Shown here piece by piece: positions 54,418 to 64,000 of a stretch of DNA of 64,000 nt. The DNA comes from Mikania micrantha (taxonomy: Eukaryota; Streptophyta; Magnoliopsida; Asterales; Asteraceae): contig CM018694.1 of NCBI GenBank assembly GCA_009363875.1, positions 26,049,415 through 26,113,414 of the forward strand, written 5' to 3'. The notes under the pieces were generated by a model. That model was not told where the DNA came from. It was given only the letters and a program-made list of their open reading frames with translations, and searched no databases. The position numbers and the translations under genes were made by a program. The first letter of the stretch is position 1. Each line of letters opens with the position of its first letter.

Positions 54418-55069
54418 ATGGATTTGGAGCTGAAATGGGGGCATTGAGACTACTAATATCGAAGGAAAGCTGAGTGGCAGCATGTCGACAACTTCTTAAT
54501 TTCGATGGTCTCAACAATATCGACAACAATATTGATGGGTTTATGTTTCAAATCACTTGGACTGGTCGATATTATCGGTATTGACAAAACCATGGTCGAT
54601 TCTATCATCGTACGATCCTGGTAATCTCGACAAAGCTCAAAATCTAAACCTGCTCATCGATATTAACATGGGCAGCACCTTCATCCATCAATACTGCTGA
54701 TGCTTATGTCGACACAATCCTCTATCCATCCAGATCATGATTTACATGAAATCCAGGCATGGTAAACTCAGTTTCGTACATATTTGATGTGGTTTAATGG
54801 TAGAAAATTAGATTCCAGGTTTTGTTCGCCGGTTCTAATTAAAACCCAGCAAACCCGTAAATTTGAGCTCATATTACCTTCGATTTAGCTAGTTCCAATC
54901 CCGATCATTTGTACTTTCGAGTGGGGAATGTTGTGAGCTTCGATTTGATACCAAATTTGCAAGATTTTGTGTTGATCCATATAGAATCCCTTGTTCAATG
55001 TAATAGTCTATTTTGATTGTACAAAGTTGATATGATTAATAAAATCAAGTATTTTTTATTGTTTTCTTA
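54418..55069 (-). repeat. Gypsy LTR fragment C, right half
   Basis: Continuation of 37157-38462 beyond the Athila-like element. It carries an array of TATCGA words (54440-54720: ATATCGAAGG, TATCGACA, ATATTGATGG). CATTTGTACTTTCGAGTGG and CTTCGATTTGATACC follow (54905-54950), aligning with CCTTGTACTTTCGTGATTTA at 48582 in the solo LTR. No gene. Confidence 0.6.
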
Positions 55070-55517
55070 TGTTTAACATGTTTGACGTTGACTTTGTATA
55101 ACAAAAAGGACCATTCGTATGAATGAACACCTAACGAATGTCCAGTCTAGCGAAAGAATCAGGAAGCCGATTCATTCGTGTGATAGGCTCATTCGTGGAT
55201 GGTGGTTAGTGTGAGCGGGTGGTTCGTGTGACACATTCATACGATTTGTAGGTAGCTATAAATACCTACAAAAAAAGAACATTTCTAACTCCTAAACATT
55301 CCCTGTCAAGTCACCTAGGTTTCAGAGCTGCCCCTTGTATTCCAACTTCCTTCTCCTACCCGTGGTGTTCGGTTTCGATCAAAACGTTGATTCCTAATCA
55401 TCGAATTACTATGGGGCATCTATAATTAGATTGGAAAACCCCCGAATAGGATTCCACACTATTCGAGGGCCTATCGAGCAAAATCCCAAGGAAAATTGTT
55501 ATTTCCGAGGTCCTGCA
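55070..55517 (+). repeat. 5' LTR of the plus copia element
   Basis: It ends AGGTCCTGCA three bases before the PBS. The start near 55070 (TGTTTAAC) is approximate. A CATTCG/CGAATG array (55108-55246) is directly upstream of the TATA box GCTATAAATACC (55255-55266). Confidence 0.78.
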
Positions 55518-55520
55518 AAG

Positions 55521-55532
55521 TGGTATAAGAGC
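55521..55532 (+). other. Primer-binding site variant TGGTATAAGAGC
   Basis: Identical to the variant at 17282-17293. It is followed by TTTTGCTCTTG, which can pair with AAGAGC of the PBS. Confidence 0.85.
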
Positions 55533-56123
55533 TTTTGCTCTTGATTCAGCTTGTTTTTAATCAAATCTAGTGATTTCTAGCCTGTTTTGTTGAATCTTTG
55601 CAGAAACCCTGTTTTCTCTTCTTCAAAAGTTTACCTTTCTATTGAAAAACTCGTGTTTTTGTGGTTCTTTTGCTGATTTGTGGATTCACGAAACCTGGGA
55701 AGGTTATTGTGAAGTTGTCTACCAATTTTGGTGTGAAATTTCACTATAGAAATTAAGTTTGAAGGATTTTTGTGTGGCTAAAAACTCAGATCGTACAAAT
55801 GAGGTTTTGGGTGAATGGGTTTTTTGGCCAATAGGTATTCACACGAATGAACTATCTAGGCGAATCAAGATTTATTCGTTTGTCTTCACACGAGTGAGTT
55901 ACTAGTTCGCATGACTCTTGCATGAATGGACCATCATTCATTTGATTTGTTCATTCATCAATATCTTCACTCGTGTCAGTAAACCATTCGTTTGAACATA
56001 TCATTCGCCTATTCATTCGCATAATAAACACTCATTCGTACACGTTAATGGTACAACTTAGTTTCATTTACCCCAGAGAGTTGAAATCTTTTCTAAGTTT
56101 CAAAACAGATTGCCTTTGCTGTT
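55533..56123 (+). other. Leader of the plus copia element
   Basis: Noncoding. A second CATTCG/CGAATG array (55830-56040) lies about 80-290 bp before the gag ATG, as in the outer minus element. Confidence 0.7.
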
Positions 56124-57486
56124 ATGGATGAACTTGCATTGATGACTAATAAGAATCATAGGATTCAGAATCTACTACTCACAGAGACAGAGACGGGGAA
56201 CTCCAACAAAGCTCCAAACTTTCTTTATTTGGATGATTATCCACACTAGAAGTACAGGTTTGAGACTCACATCAATGGGGTAGAAACCAATCTGGGGATG
56301 ATGATTGAAGGTGGGTATTTGACACCACTCAATAAGGTTGGAACACCTATGCTTGTCACTCGGATGATTGAAACTCAATGAAAGTTGTATGATTTTGAGA
56401 AGAAGGCCTATGAAATACGGTCTCAATCTATTGCCATTGACATATTCCATCAATTCCGGCAGTTCACTTCTTCCAAATTGTTATGGGATGCTTTGCAGCA
56501 GACATATGAAGGGAATGATGCACTTAAGAACATCAAGTCTAAATCTTTAAGGAAAGAGTTCAACAACTTTATGTATGTGGGAAATGAGTCTCTAGATGAG
56601 CTTATTGCCGGTTTTATCATCTTCTCAGTTACCTCTTCAACCATCAAGTCAAGACAACAACTCAAGAGAAGATTTAATGTCTTTCTGATGCACTACCTCC
56701 TAAGCAGGAATCTTTCCTTATGGTGCTGAAGTAGAGCGAGATGCTTGCTTCCATGGATACTAATGACTTAATTCAAAAGCTAAAGGAGCAGGAGATAGAG
56801 AACAAATGGAAAGCCAAGAGAGTGGCACAAGTTCAAGACCCTTCCATCTACTACTCTACTCCCACAGTGGAAAGAACTTCTTTAAATGCTCCTTTGAAGA
56901 ATGCCTTTGTATCTCAGACAAAAGAGATACCTAGCTCAAATCAGGCTCATTTAAGTCAGTCTGCTGCTACTTCTACATCTCACTCAGAGGATAGTTATTA
57001 TGTCATTAACTTGAAGACAAATAATTTTGACAAAGTGACAGTGTAGATATCTAAACAACACATGAGCCTCTTATCTACTCTTGTGAGATCATATGATGGA
57101 CAGATAGGAAATCCACACTTAACAATTGAAGATTACTCATAGATAGATCCATATGACATGGAAAGGATTGATATTATGTGGGCTATGGCAAGTGCACTCA
57201 AAAGGGCAAAGGATTTTGTCAGAAGAACTGGGAAGGATATCAACTTGAGCAAGGATTCAAAGTCCGGTTTTGACATGTCCTCAGTTACCTGCTACAATTG
57301 TGGTGACAAAGTACATCTTGCTAGACAGTGCAACCAGCCAAAGAAGATGGGAAACAAAAATCCTTTTCAGAATCAAAGATCATCCTCTACAAATCCTGAA
57401 AGACGATTAATATCTATTGAGACTGCTTTTCATGTCAGTTCTTCAAATGCAAACAAGGCCCTGATTGTTCAAAATGATGAAGGATA
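56124..57486 (+). pseudogene. Copia gag with zinc knuckle
   Basis: The start is ATG 56124 (MDELALMTNKN). Later segments: HINGVETNLGMMIEGGYLTP, LWDALQQTYEGNDALKNIKS, EFNNFMYVGNESLDELIAG and DLIQKLKEQEIENKWKAKRV. The knuckle is CYNCGDKVHLARQC (57292-57333), all four ligands kept. Stops near 56248, 56378, 56728 and 57043, plus frameshifts, break the frame. Confidence 0.88.
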
Positions 57487-58790
57487 GAACTGGGAGTGCA
57501 GATTTGATTCTAATAAATGAGCAGAAGCTGGTGAAAGTAGTGGCTCTGGAGAAAGGAACTCTGGATTGGATGATTCTTCAGGATCAGAGGACAAAAGCAC
57601 CTCTGACTCAGAAACTCAAGGAGATACTGACACTGATTCTGAAGATCAACATGCTACACAATTTTCTTTGATGGTGGATACGGCTTCATCATCTCAGAAT
57701 GGTCAGGTATATGATGATTGTCCGTCACTTGACTTCAGATGCTTTCATTATGTTGACCTTGAATGTAAGGTCTTAGCTTATCAAAACACACAATGCAGAC
57801 CTTATCAGTGATCTCAATCAATGTATCGAATCAAATCTATTTTTAAAATCAAATGAAAAAGATTGTCAAGCTAAAATTGATTTTTTATACAGGCAATTAC
57901 ATGAGGTTAAGATCGCTGTGCTTAATAAGCAAGATGCTATCACTTCTTATCTCAACACCATTAATGAGATAAAAAAGAAGCTAGCCATAGTTGAATGCGA
58001 CTATGAGACTTTGAGTTAGAAGCTCATGAGCTATGAAAGTGCATCATATATCATTGAGCATATGATCAATGATGGGACTGATCTGAAAGGGAAGGGTAAA
58101 GAAGCAAAGTACAACCATTTCCCTCCACCAGTTTAAACTGTTTTGTTAATTCTCCTAATGACAAAGAAATCAAAAATTTTCAAGTTAAAACTCCATTAGT
58201 AATTGATCCTATTGGAGTCATTTCAGATGAGGGTTCTTCATTGTCTGAAGAATCATTTGTGGAGGGAGTGGTTGAGCATTGGGCCTCTGATTATGAAGAT
58301 GATTTTGATTCTTCACCCCATGCTTCTATTGTTAAGAATGAGACATCTTGTGTCAAAAAGGTTTACCCAATCCCATTTAAGACAAATATGTCATCAAAAT
58401 TCTCCAAAGCAATAGGCTTTGTGAAGGCTTCACAAGAAGGTGAAGCAAGTGGGTCCAACAGGACTGACAACCTTGTTTTTAATGTGATAAAGGGTTTGGG
58501 TTCCAAACATGACAAGACAAAATAAACTGATTTCCATATAAACCATGTTTTTTAATTTCAAAACAAACCGCTTCATAATAAAACGAAAAAAGTTTTCTTC
58601 TAAAGATAAACGAGCTTGTTTTGAATGTGGTGCATTAGGGCACTTTGCTAGATCTTGCCCTCACTTGGTTAGACCACATTTTGCACCACATAGAAAAACA
58701 AATCGGTCTTTTGTTAATGAGATCAAATTTTTTCATCACTTACATCAAGTCAAACCCAAACACCCATCTCCCATAAAGTCTTAGGAGAAG
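57487..58790 (+). pseudogene. Copia gag-protease spacer with second zinc knuckle
   Basis: A Ser/Asp/Glu-rich section (57566-57811), a coiled-coil-like stretch with stops, an acidic section (58241-58525) and the second knuckle CFECGALGHFARSC (58617-58660) are seen. The two-knuckle layout parallels the gag at 5353-8268. Frames are broken throughout. Confidence 0.75.
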
Positions 58791-59069
58791 GGTAAAATAG
58801 TACTGGTTAATGATAATATACCCAAGAGTGTTCCTGTCAAACAATCCAAACCATCCTCTTTTTATTTGAAAAACACTTTCAGCAAACATGCTATCTTGAA
58901 GGAAAATTCTTCTAAGACTTCAGTTTCAAACATTGAAAAATCTTTATATCTTTCAGATTAAACGACTCAGGATGGACAATGGATTGAGATGAAAATCCTA
59001 GACTCATTGGGTCAACCCAAGACTGTAAAGGCTTGGGTTCCCAATTTCAACTAATCATTTGTGTATGTA

Positions 59070-59396
59070 TAGGTTTCCCCAAATGTCATTCCAAATTGAG
59101 GATGACATGTAGCTTCGATTTTTGATAGTGGGACATCAAGGCATATCTCTTCTTACTAGTGTCATTCCAAATTGGGATGACATGTAGCATTTGCTGGAGA
59201 TAAAGGAGGGTTTATTACTGGAGAAGGAATTCTTTCAAATGGTCAAGTTTCATTTTACAAAGTGAAGTATGTGAAGCAGCTGGAAAATAATCTTCTTTCT
59301 GTGTCACAAATTTAGGACAAGGAATACAAAGTTGTTTTTGATGATTGAAGCTGCTACATTCTCAAGAAAGGTATCACTATCCCTGAATACTGGATT
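59070..59396 (+). pseudogene. Copia protease remnant
   Basis: FDSGTSRHIS, the protease active site, is readable near 59122-59155, then GDKGGFITGEGIL and NNLLSVSQI. It is flanked on both sides by a 29-bp duplicated hairpin that adds stops. The region 58790-59070 has only short frames, including KAWVPNFN near 59030. Confidence 0.7.
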
Positions 59397-60660
59397 TTGA
59401 TGTCAGCTCCTAGAAAGCTGGATTGGTATGTTCTCAACATGGCCACAGCTTCAACTACATCTTATACAGCTTCGTGTTTTATGTCAAAGACTACAGAGAA
59501 AGATTCTATTCTTTGGCGTTCGAAGATGGATCATTTGAGTCTACGCAAGATGAATCATTTGGTTCACAACAATTTGGTTGAGGGAGTGAGTTTAAAGAAT
59601 TTCAAATTGTCTGATGTCTGCATCTCATGTAAGAAGGGAAAGCAAACCAAGCAGTCTCATAAACTCAAAAAGTTTCATTCAGTTACTGTTCCTCTTGAGC
59701 TTCTCCACATGGATCTGTTCGGTCCTGTCAACTGCAAGAGCATTGCTGGAGATCAATATTCCTTAGTAATTACTAATAAGTTCTCCAGATACTCTTGGGT
59801 GCTTTTCATGAAAGAGAAATCTGAAAAGTTCGAGTGCATTCAGGTTCTAGTAACTAAGCTTGAATCGCTGTATAAGATCAAGGTTCGCATGCTCAGAACA
59901 GATAACTGGACTGAATTCCAGAATTATGACATGGTATTGTTCAACAATTCAGTGCTCCTTATATCCATCAAATGAATGGTGTGGCTGAACGAAAGAACAG
60001 AACGTCAATTGAGGCTGCTCAGACTATGCTTGCTGAGTCATCCCTTCTGTTTCAATTATGGAAAGAAGCAGTAGCTACTTCTTGTTATACCTTGAACTGG
60101 GTTTTGATTGTTAAGAGACATGGGAAAAGTTTCTTTGAATTGCTCCATAACAGAAAACCAAATCTTAAGTATTTTGAAGCGTTTGGTGCACCATGCATAA
60201 TTCTTAAGAAACATGAGCATGGAAAGTTCAATGAGAAGGTGGAAGAAGGCTATTTTGTTGGATACAACACTCCTAATAAAAGACTATACAACAGATCATC
60301 TCACATTGTGGAGGAGTGGTACCATATGGATGTTCAAAGATATTCTATGCCACCACCTAGAAAGGGTCCAGATTGGATGTTTGATTATGCAAGTCTATTT
60401 GATTCTTCCAATATGCCCCCCATGTATTCCGATGAAGATGTTGTTTTTCAAATAATTTATGATGCATAGAACGCACCTGATGAACCAGTGCAACCTTCAT
60501 CTGTACCGGTTCCTATGCAGACACATGATGATAGTTCAGACTCAGATGATCATCATTCTCAACCAGAGGTACCAGAACCAGATGTTGAAAATATTTTACC
60601 TGCTCTTGAGGATCTTAGTCTTAACAAGCTTGATCCAGAACAAAGCACGTCTGGTGGTGC
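59397..60660 (+). pseudogene. Copia integrase
   Basis: The gag-pre-integrase segment reads LWRSKMDHLSLRKMNHLVHN (first zinc His replaced) with CISCKKGKQ. The DDE core follows: LHMDLFGP, LRTDNWTEF (usually NGTEF) and GVAERKNRT. The C-terminal part continues through KRLYNRSSHIVEEWYHM and a Ser/Asp-rich linker to about 60640. A shift near 59970 and a stop at 60467-60469 break it. Confidence 0.9.
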
Positions 60661-61333
60661 AAGGTTTTAGACAGATTGAAGGGATTGACTACAATGAAGT
60701 GTTTGCACTTGTTGCTCGTCTTGAAGCAATCCGAATTTTCTAGGCATATGCATCCTACAAGAATTTCAAAGTATATCAAATGGATGTCAAAAGTGCATTC
60801 CTTCATGGTGTGATCAATGAAGTTGTGTATGTCAATCAACGTCCCAGGTTTGAAGATCTGTTACACTGTGACAAAGCATACAAACTAGACAATGCATTAT
60901 ATGGATTGCACCAAGCTCCGCGAGCATGGTACAAGACACTTTCTACTCACCTTCTGAACAATAGGTCAGAAGAGGTGTCATTGACTGCACATTATTCATT
61001 CGAGAGAAAAATGGAGATTTGCTTTCGGTGCAAGTATATGTGGATGATATCATCTTTGGATCCATAAATGATGTTTTGTGCAAAGATTTTGAGAAAGTTA
61101 TGAAGGATAAGTTTGAAATGAGCTCCATGGGAGAAATGAAATTTTTTCTTGGATTGCACGTGGATCAGTCTGAGGCAGGGATCTTTATTTATCAGACCAA
61201 GTATGTTGGTGACATTCTGAGCCGGTTCAGTATGTCAGATGCAAAACATGCTAGTACCCCACTGGCTGTTAATCACGGGATTACTCCAAATAAAAATGGG
61301 GAATTAATAGATGCCATCTGTATCGGGGAATGA
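60640..61333 (+). pseudogene. Copia reverse transcriptase
   Basis: RT begins abruptly at KARLVVQGFRQIEGIDYNEV right after the integrase linker; the usual 90-100 preceding residues are deleted. Then QMDVKSAFLHGVINE, LYGLHQAPRAWYKTL and the catalytic VQVYVDDIIFGS (intact). Frame changes near 60742 and 61010. Confidence 0.9.
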
Positions 61334-61971
61334 TCAGATCTCCTATGTATGTCACAGCTTCTCGGCCAGACATCACGTTTGCTACTTACTTGTGTGCACG
61401 CTACCAATCAAAACCAAGAGTATCTCATATCATTGTTGTTAAAAGTATTTTTCGTTATCTAAAGGGTACCCCAGATTTAGGCTTATTTTATCCTATTGAT
61501 GATGACTTTTAACTGACTGCTTACAGTGACTCTGACTATGGTGGATGCAAACGAGATTTCAAATCAAGATCTGCGGGGTGTGAATTCTTTGGAAAACGCC
61601 TAGTTACCTGTCAGTGCAAGAAGCACACATCGGTGTCTCCTTTCATATGTGAAGCTGAATACATTGCAGCTGCAAGTTGTTGCTCTCAAATCATTTGGAT
61701 TCAGCAACAGCTCAGGGACTATGGGTTAAATTTTTCTAACACTCATATCTTTGTTGATAACACTGCTGCCATCGCTGTCACTAAAAAACCTATCCAGCAT
61801 TTAAAAACAAAACACATCGACATTAAATATAACTTCATACGCGATTGTTTTGAAAAGAAAGTAATCTATGTTGTTAAGATTCACAACGATCACCAGAAAG
61901 TCGATCTTTACACTAAAGCTTTTGATAACCCCAGATTTCTATATCTGTTATCGGCTAATGGTGTTTTTTAG
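61327..61971 (+). pseudogene. Copia RNase H
   Basis: RPDITFATYLCARYQ, FRYLKGTPDLGLFYP, then AYSDSDYGGCKRDFKSRS, ICEAEYIAAASCCSQIIWIQ, HIFVDNTAAIAVTKKPIQHL, KHIDIKYNFIRDCFEKK. Catalytic Asp, Glu and Asp positions are present. One TAA at 61510 interrupts. The frame ends normally at 61971 with no accessory ORF after it. Confidence 0.9.
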
Positions 61972-63371
61972 AAATTTGAAGTCATTCCTTCATCTGAGTC
62001 AAACAAATGATCATTTTTCCTTATTGTATATACATAATTTCATTTGCACATCTTTTACTTATTCAAAAACCCAAAAAGATTTTCATTTTAAGTTTTTTAG
62101 GGGGGGGGGGAAAAAGTCATTCCATTGAAAAACCAAAAACACTTAAAAATTGTAATAAAAATGAGAAAGTCTTAGTTGGGAACTGATGTGTTAATCAGTC
62201 ATATTCTTTGAAGCAAAATTGAGTGTATAAACAAATAGTAATTCAATTGATAAACCAAAAACATTTAAAAATTGTTAAAAAATGATAAAGTCTTAGTTAG
62301 GAACTGACGTGTTAAGCAGTCATATTTTTTGAAGCAAAATTGAGTGTATAAACTGAAAACACATGGTTATTATGATATGATGTACTGATAGGCCTGCTTT
62401 ATAATTTTTTAGACAATTAGTGTTTGTTCAGAATGTCTGATTTGTGGGATCTAATGTAGAAGACTAACCTAAGGGATAAACATGTTATTATTCAAATCAG
62501 GCATACACATGGTATCATAGGATTTTATGAGGTTTCCAAAGATTCTTGAGTTCAAGTCCGTATACATGCCACATTGCTCGGTGACAGCCTACATGAAGCC
62601 GTCCATTCGGATAAGAATGTTTGAATCACATGAAAATAAAAGTAAATCCGACTCTGTACACATGCCATATTGTTGGGTCACAGCCTAGCTGAAGCCGTCC
62701 ATTCAGATAGGATAAGCTAGAAAAATACAAAATTAAAATAAGTTCGATTCTATATGAGTGCCACATACTGGGTTGCAGCCTAGTTGAAGCCATCCATTTG
62801 GATAGAACAAAAATTCTCAGTCAATATAGTTCTGACACGTGTCGTATTGCATTGTAAAGACGTAGCTGAAGCCGTCCATGAGAATGTGTTGAACTTGAAA
62901 TTGTTGTTTGAAAGAAAAATGAAAAAATAAAATAACTTGAAACCTTATAGAATTTATGATGTTAGGTATGAAGATATGCAGAGATGAGTCATAAACTAGT
63001 TCTGACCTTTGTTAGTTGAATAGAATGGGTAGCTCAGTCGAAAAATATGGATGATCACTGATTTTTCAAGAAATGAAGTTTGGTCAGGTTTAGAATGGAC
63101 AATTATATCAATAATTGAATCATTAACCCAATGCATCATAAATATAACACTCAAGGAATCTGATTTGATATGTTCTGGTATAAATGTTACTTTCCTGAAA
63201 GATTGCTCACAAAAATATGTGTTGTGCTTGTTATAGTTTAGTTGTACACTTTCCTATTACTCAGAAAAATACAAAAAGATTTTTGATTTATTTTAAATGA
63301 TCATTTTTTTGTTCATGTGCTTAATCTTGTCTTAACTTATCATCAAAACTAGACTAAACTTCATAATTTTG
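61972..63371 (+). repeat. 3' noncoding region with tandem repeats
   Basis: It holds an 11-base G tract (62100-62110) followed by AAAAAG, possibly a polypurine tract. Two 112-bp direct repeats lie at 62122-62232 and 62242-62353. Four diverged units (62553-62619, 62641-62710, 62737-62812, 62825-62882) share GAAGCCGTCCATTCGGATA. The rest, to 63371, shows no feature. Confidence 0.75.
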
Positions 63372-64000
63372 TGTTAGAGTGGTCATTTGTGACAAATGGT
63401 CAAAAAGAATTAAGAATGTTCACTCATTCACACGAATGAATCATTTTGGTTGTTCACTCGCATGAATGGTTAATTCTCTTGAACATCACAGACGAATGAA
63501 TCACCCGGACGAATGGTTAATTCGCATGAACATCACAGACAAATGGATCATAAAAACGAATGTACCTCTGGCACGATTGAAACTTGTATTTAAGTATTCT
63601 GATTCATCCGAAGACTCATTCGTCCCCATTCCTCTTCGTTAACTATGTGTGCTTTCTCATTCGCCCATTCGAGACTTTTTGATCACTATTTCATTTTTAG
63701 CCGTGATTCTCTGCTATTTTGATCATACAAAGTTTCGTGGTTGTTACAGGTATACTTTGAATCAAGATTTGACCACTATGAATCGATTTGGGGCAAAAAT
63801 CGTTCGGATTAGTAGGGTTTTAGGTTTCGGATTTTCACCATCAAATAAACCATTAAATTGGAATAAAATTGATCTAAAACTGGTCCAGGTCACTTAATCG
63901 GTGAATTCTAATCTAACTGGTGTAATTTATGTGACTTGATCTTGGATATTTGGATGTTAGGGTTTTAGAACCTATGACCAGACGAATGAACACTCATTCG
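63372..64000 (+). repeat. Probable copia LTR, runs off the window
   Basis: It starts TGTTAGAGTGGTC, has a CATTCG/CGAATG array (63417-63570) and a TATA box TGTATTTAAG (63585-63594), the layout of the copia LTRs at 17297 and 55070. The downstream half (63650-64000) does not match the 5' LTR at 55070, and no PPT precedes it. It may be a divergent or unrelated LTR. Confidence 0.5.

Larger units (their letters stand above)
55070..64000 (+). mobile_element. Decayed Ty1/copia element (SIRE-like), plus strand
   Basis: Order: 5' LTR (55070-55517), variant PBS, leader, gag, second zinc knuckle, protease, integrase, RT, RNase H, long 3' noncoding repeats and a probable LTR from 63372. It belongs to the same family as the outer minus-strand element at 1-17808 by LTR layout, shared PBS variant and gag similarity. 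Every domain carries stops or frameshifts, and RT lost about 90-100 residues. The right boundary is not in the window. Confidence 0.85.

Noticed and set aside
63649..63897. Small host gene at the right edge
   Set aside because: Short frame within a probable LTR; no recognisable domain.

Overview
The window is repeat DNA from a large plant nuclear genome. No host gene, tRNA, rRNA or CRISPR array could be supported. Almost every long reading frame is a piece of a Ty1/copia or Ty3/gypsy LTR retrotransposon (gag, protease, reverse transcriptase, RNase H, integrase, chromodomain or element-specific accessory ORF), and most are broken. tRNA-iMet and tRNA-Asp type primer sites, several long LTRs, and a copia accessory ORF of a type I associate with composites suggest a eudicot, probably Asteraceae. 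The family assignment is inference.

Layout. (1) 1-17808, minus strand: a copia element (LTR 17297-17808; gag start 16613-16754) whose gag is split twice. One insertion is a head-to-head pair of very long gypsy LTRs (9660-16612). The other is a complete copia element at 753-9070 (two 597-bp LTRs, TSD TAGAG) that has gag and a 1044-codon accessory ORF but no integrase, RT or RNase H. (2) 17809-20771, minus: an LTR end and a decayed gypsy gag-PR-RT. (3) 20772-32416, plus: a full-length chromodomain gypsy (Tekay-like) with 2.9-kb LTRs, TSD ATATG, a coiled-coil leader ORF, a gag that seems to need removal of an 80-bp intron, a dead RT and an intact integrase-chromodomain frame. (4) 32417-34584, plus: a gypsy reduced to LTR-gag-LTR end. 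(5) 34585-37156, minus: a gypsy 5' LTR with PBS and leader. (6) 37157-38462 plus 54418-55069: two halves of one gypsy LTR, split by (7) an Athila-like gypsy at 38463-54417, minus, TSD ATGGA, tRNA-Asp PBS, env-position third ORF, itself carrying a 4.08-kb solo LTR (45357-49440) inside its RT. (8) 55070 to the window end, plus: a decayed copia of the same family as the outer element in (1), with gag, integrase, RT and RNase H remnants, 3' tandem repeats and a probable LTR running off the edge.

The most interesting pattern crosses families. Nearly every LTR here, copia or gypsy, carries an array of short (8-13 bp) near-palindromic motifs, usually just upstream of its TATA box. Each family uses its own motif, and related giant LTRs carry different motifs at the same position. 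Two elements repeat their own array type internally, upstream of the 3' accessory ORF, which suggests a separate promoter for that ORF. Next in interest are the accessory ORF interrupted only by one amber codon, the pol-less but recently moved copia, and the in-frame 80-bp intron in the chromovirus gag.
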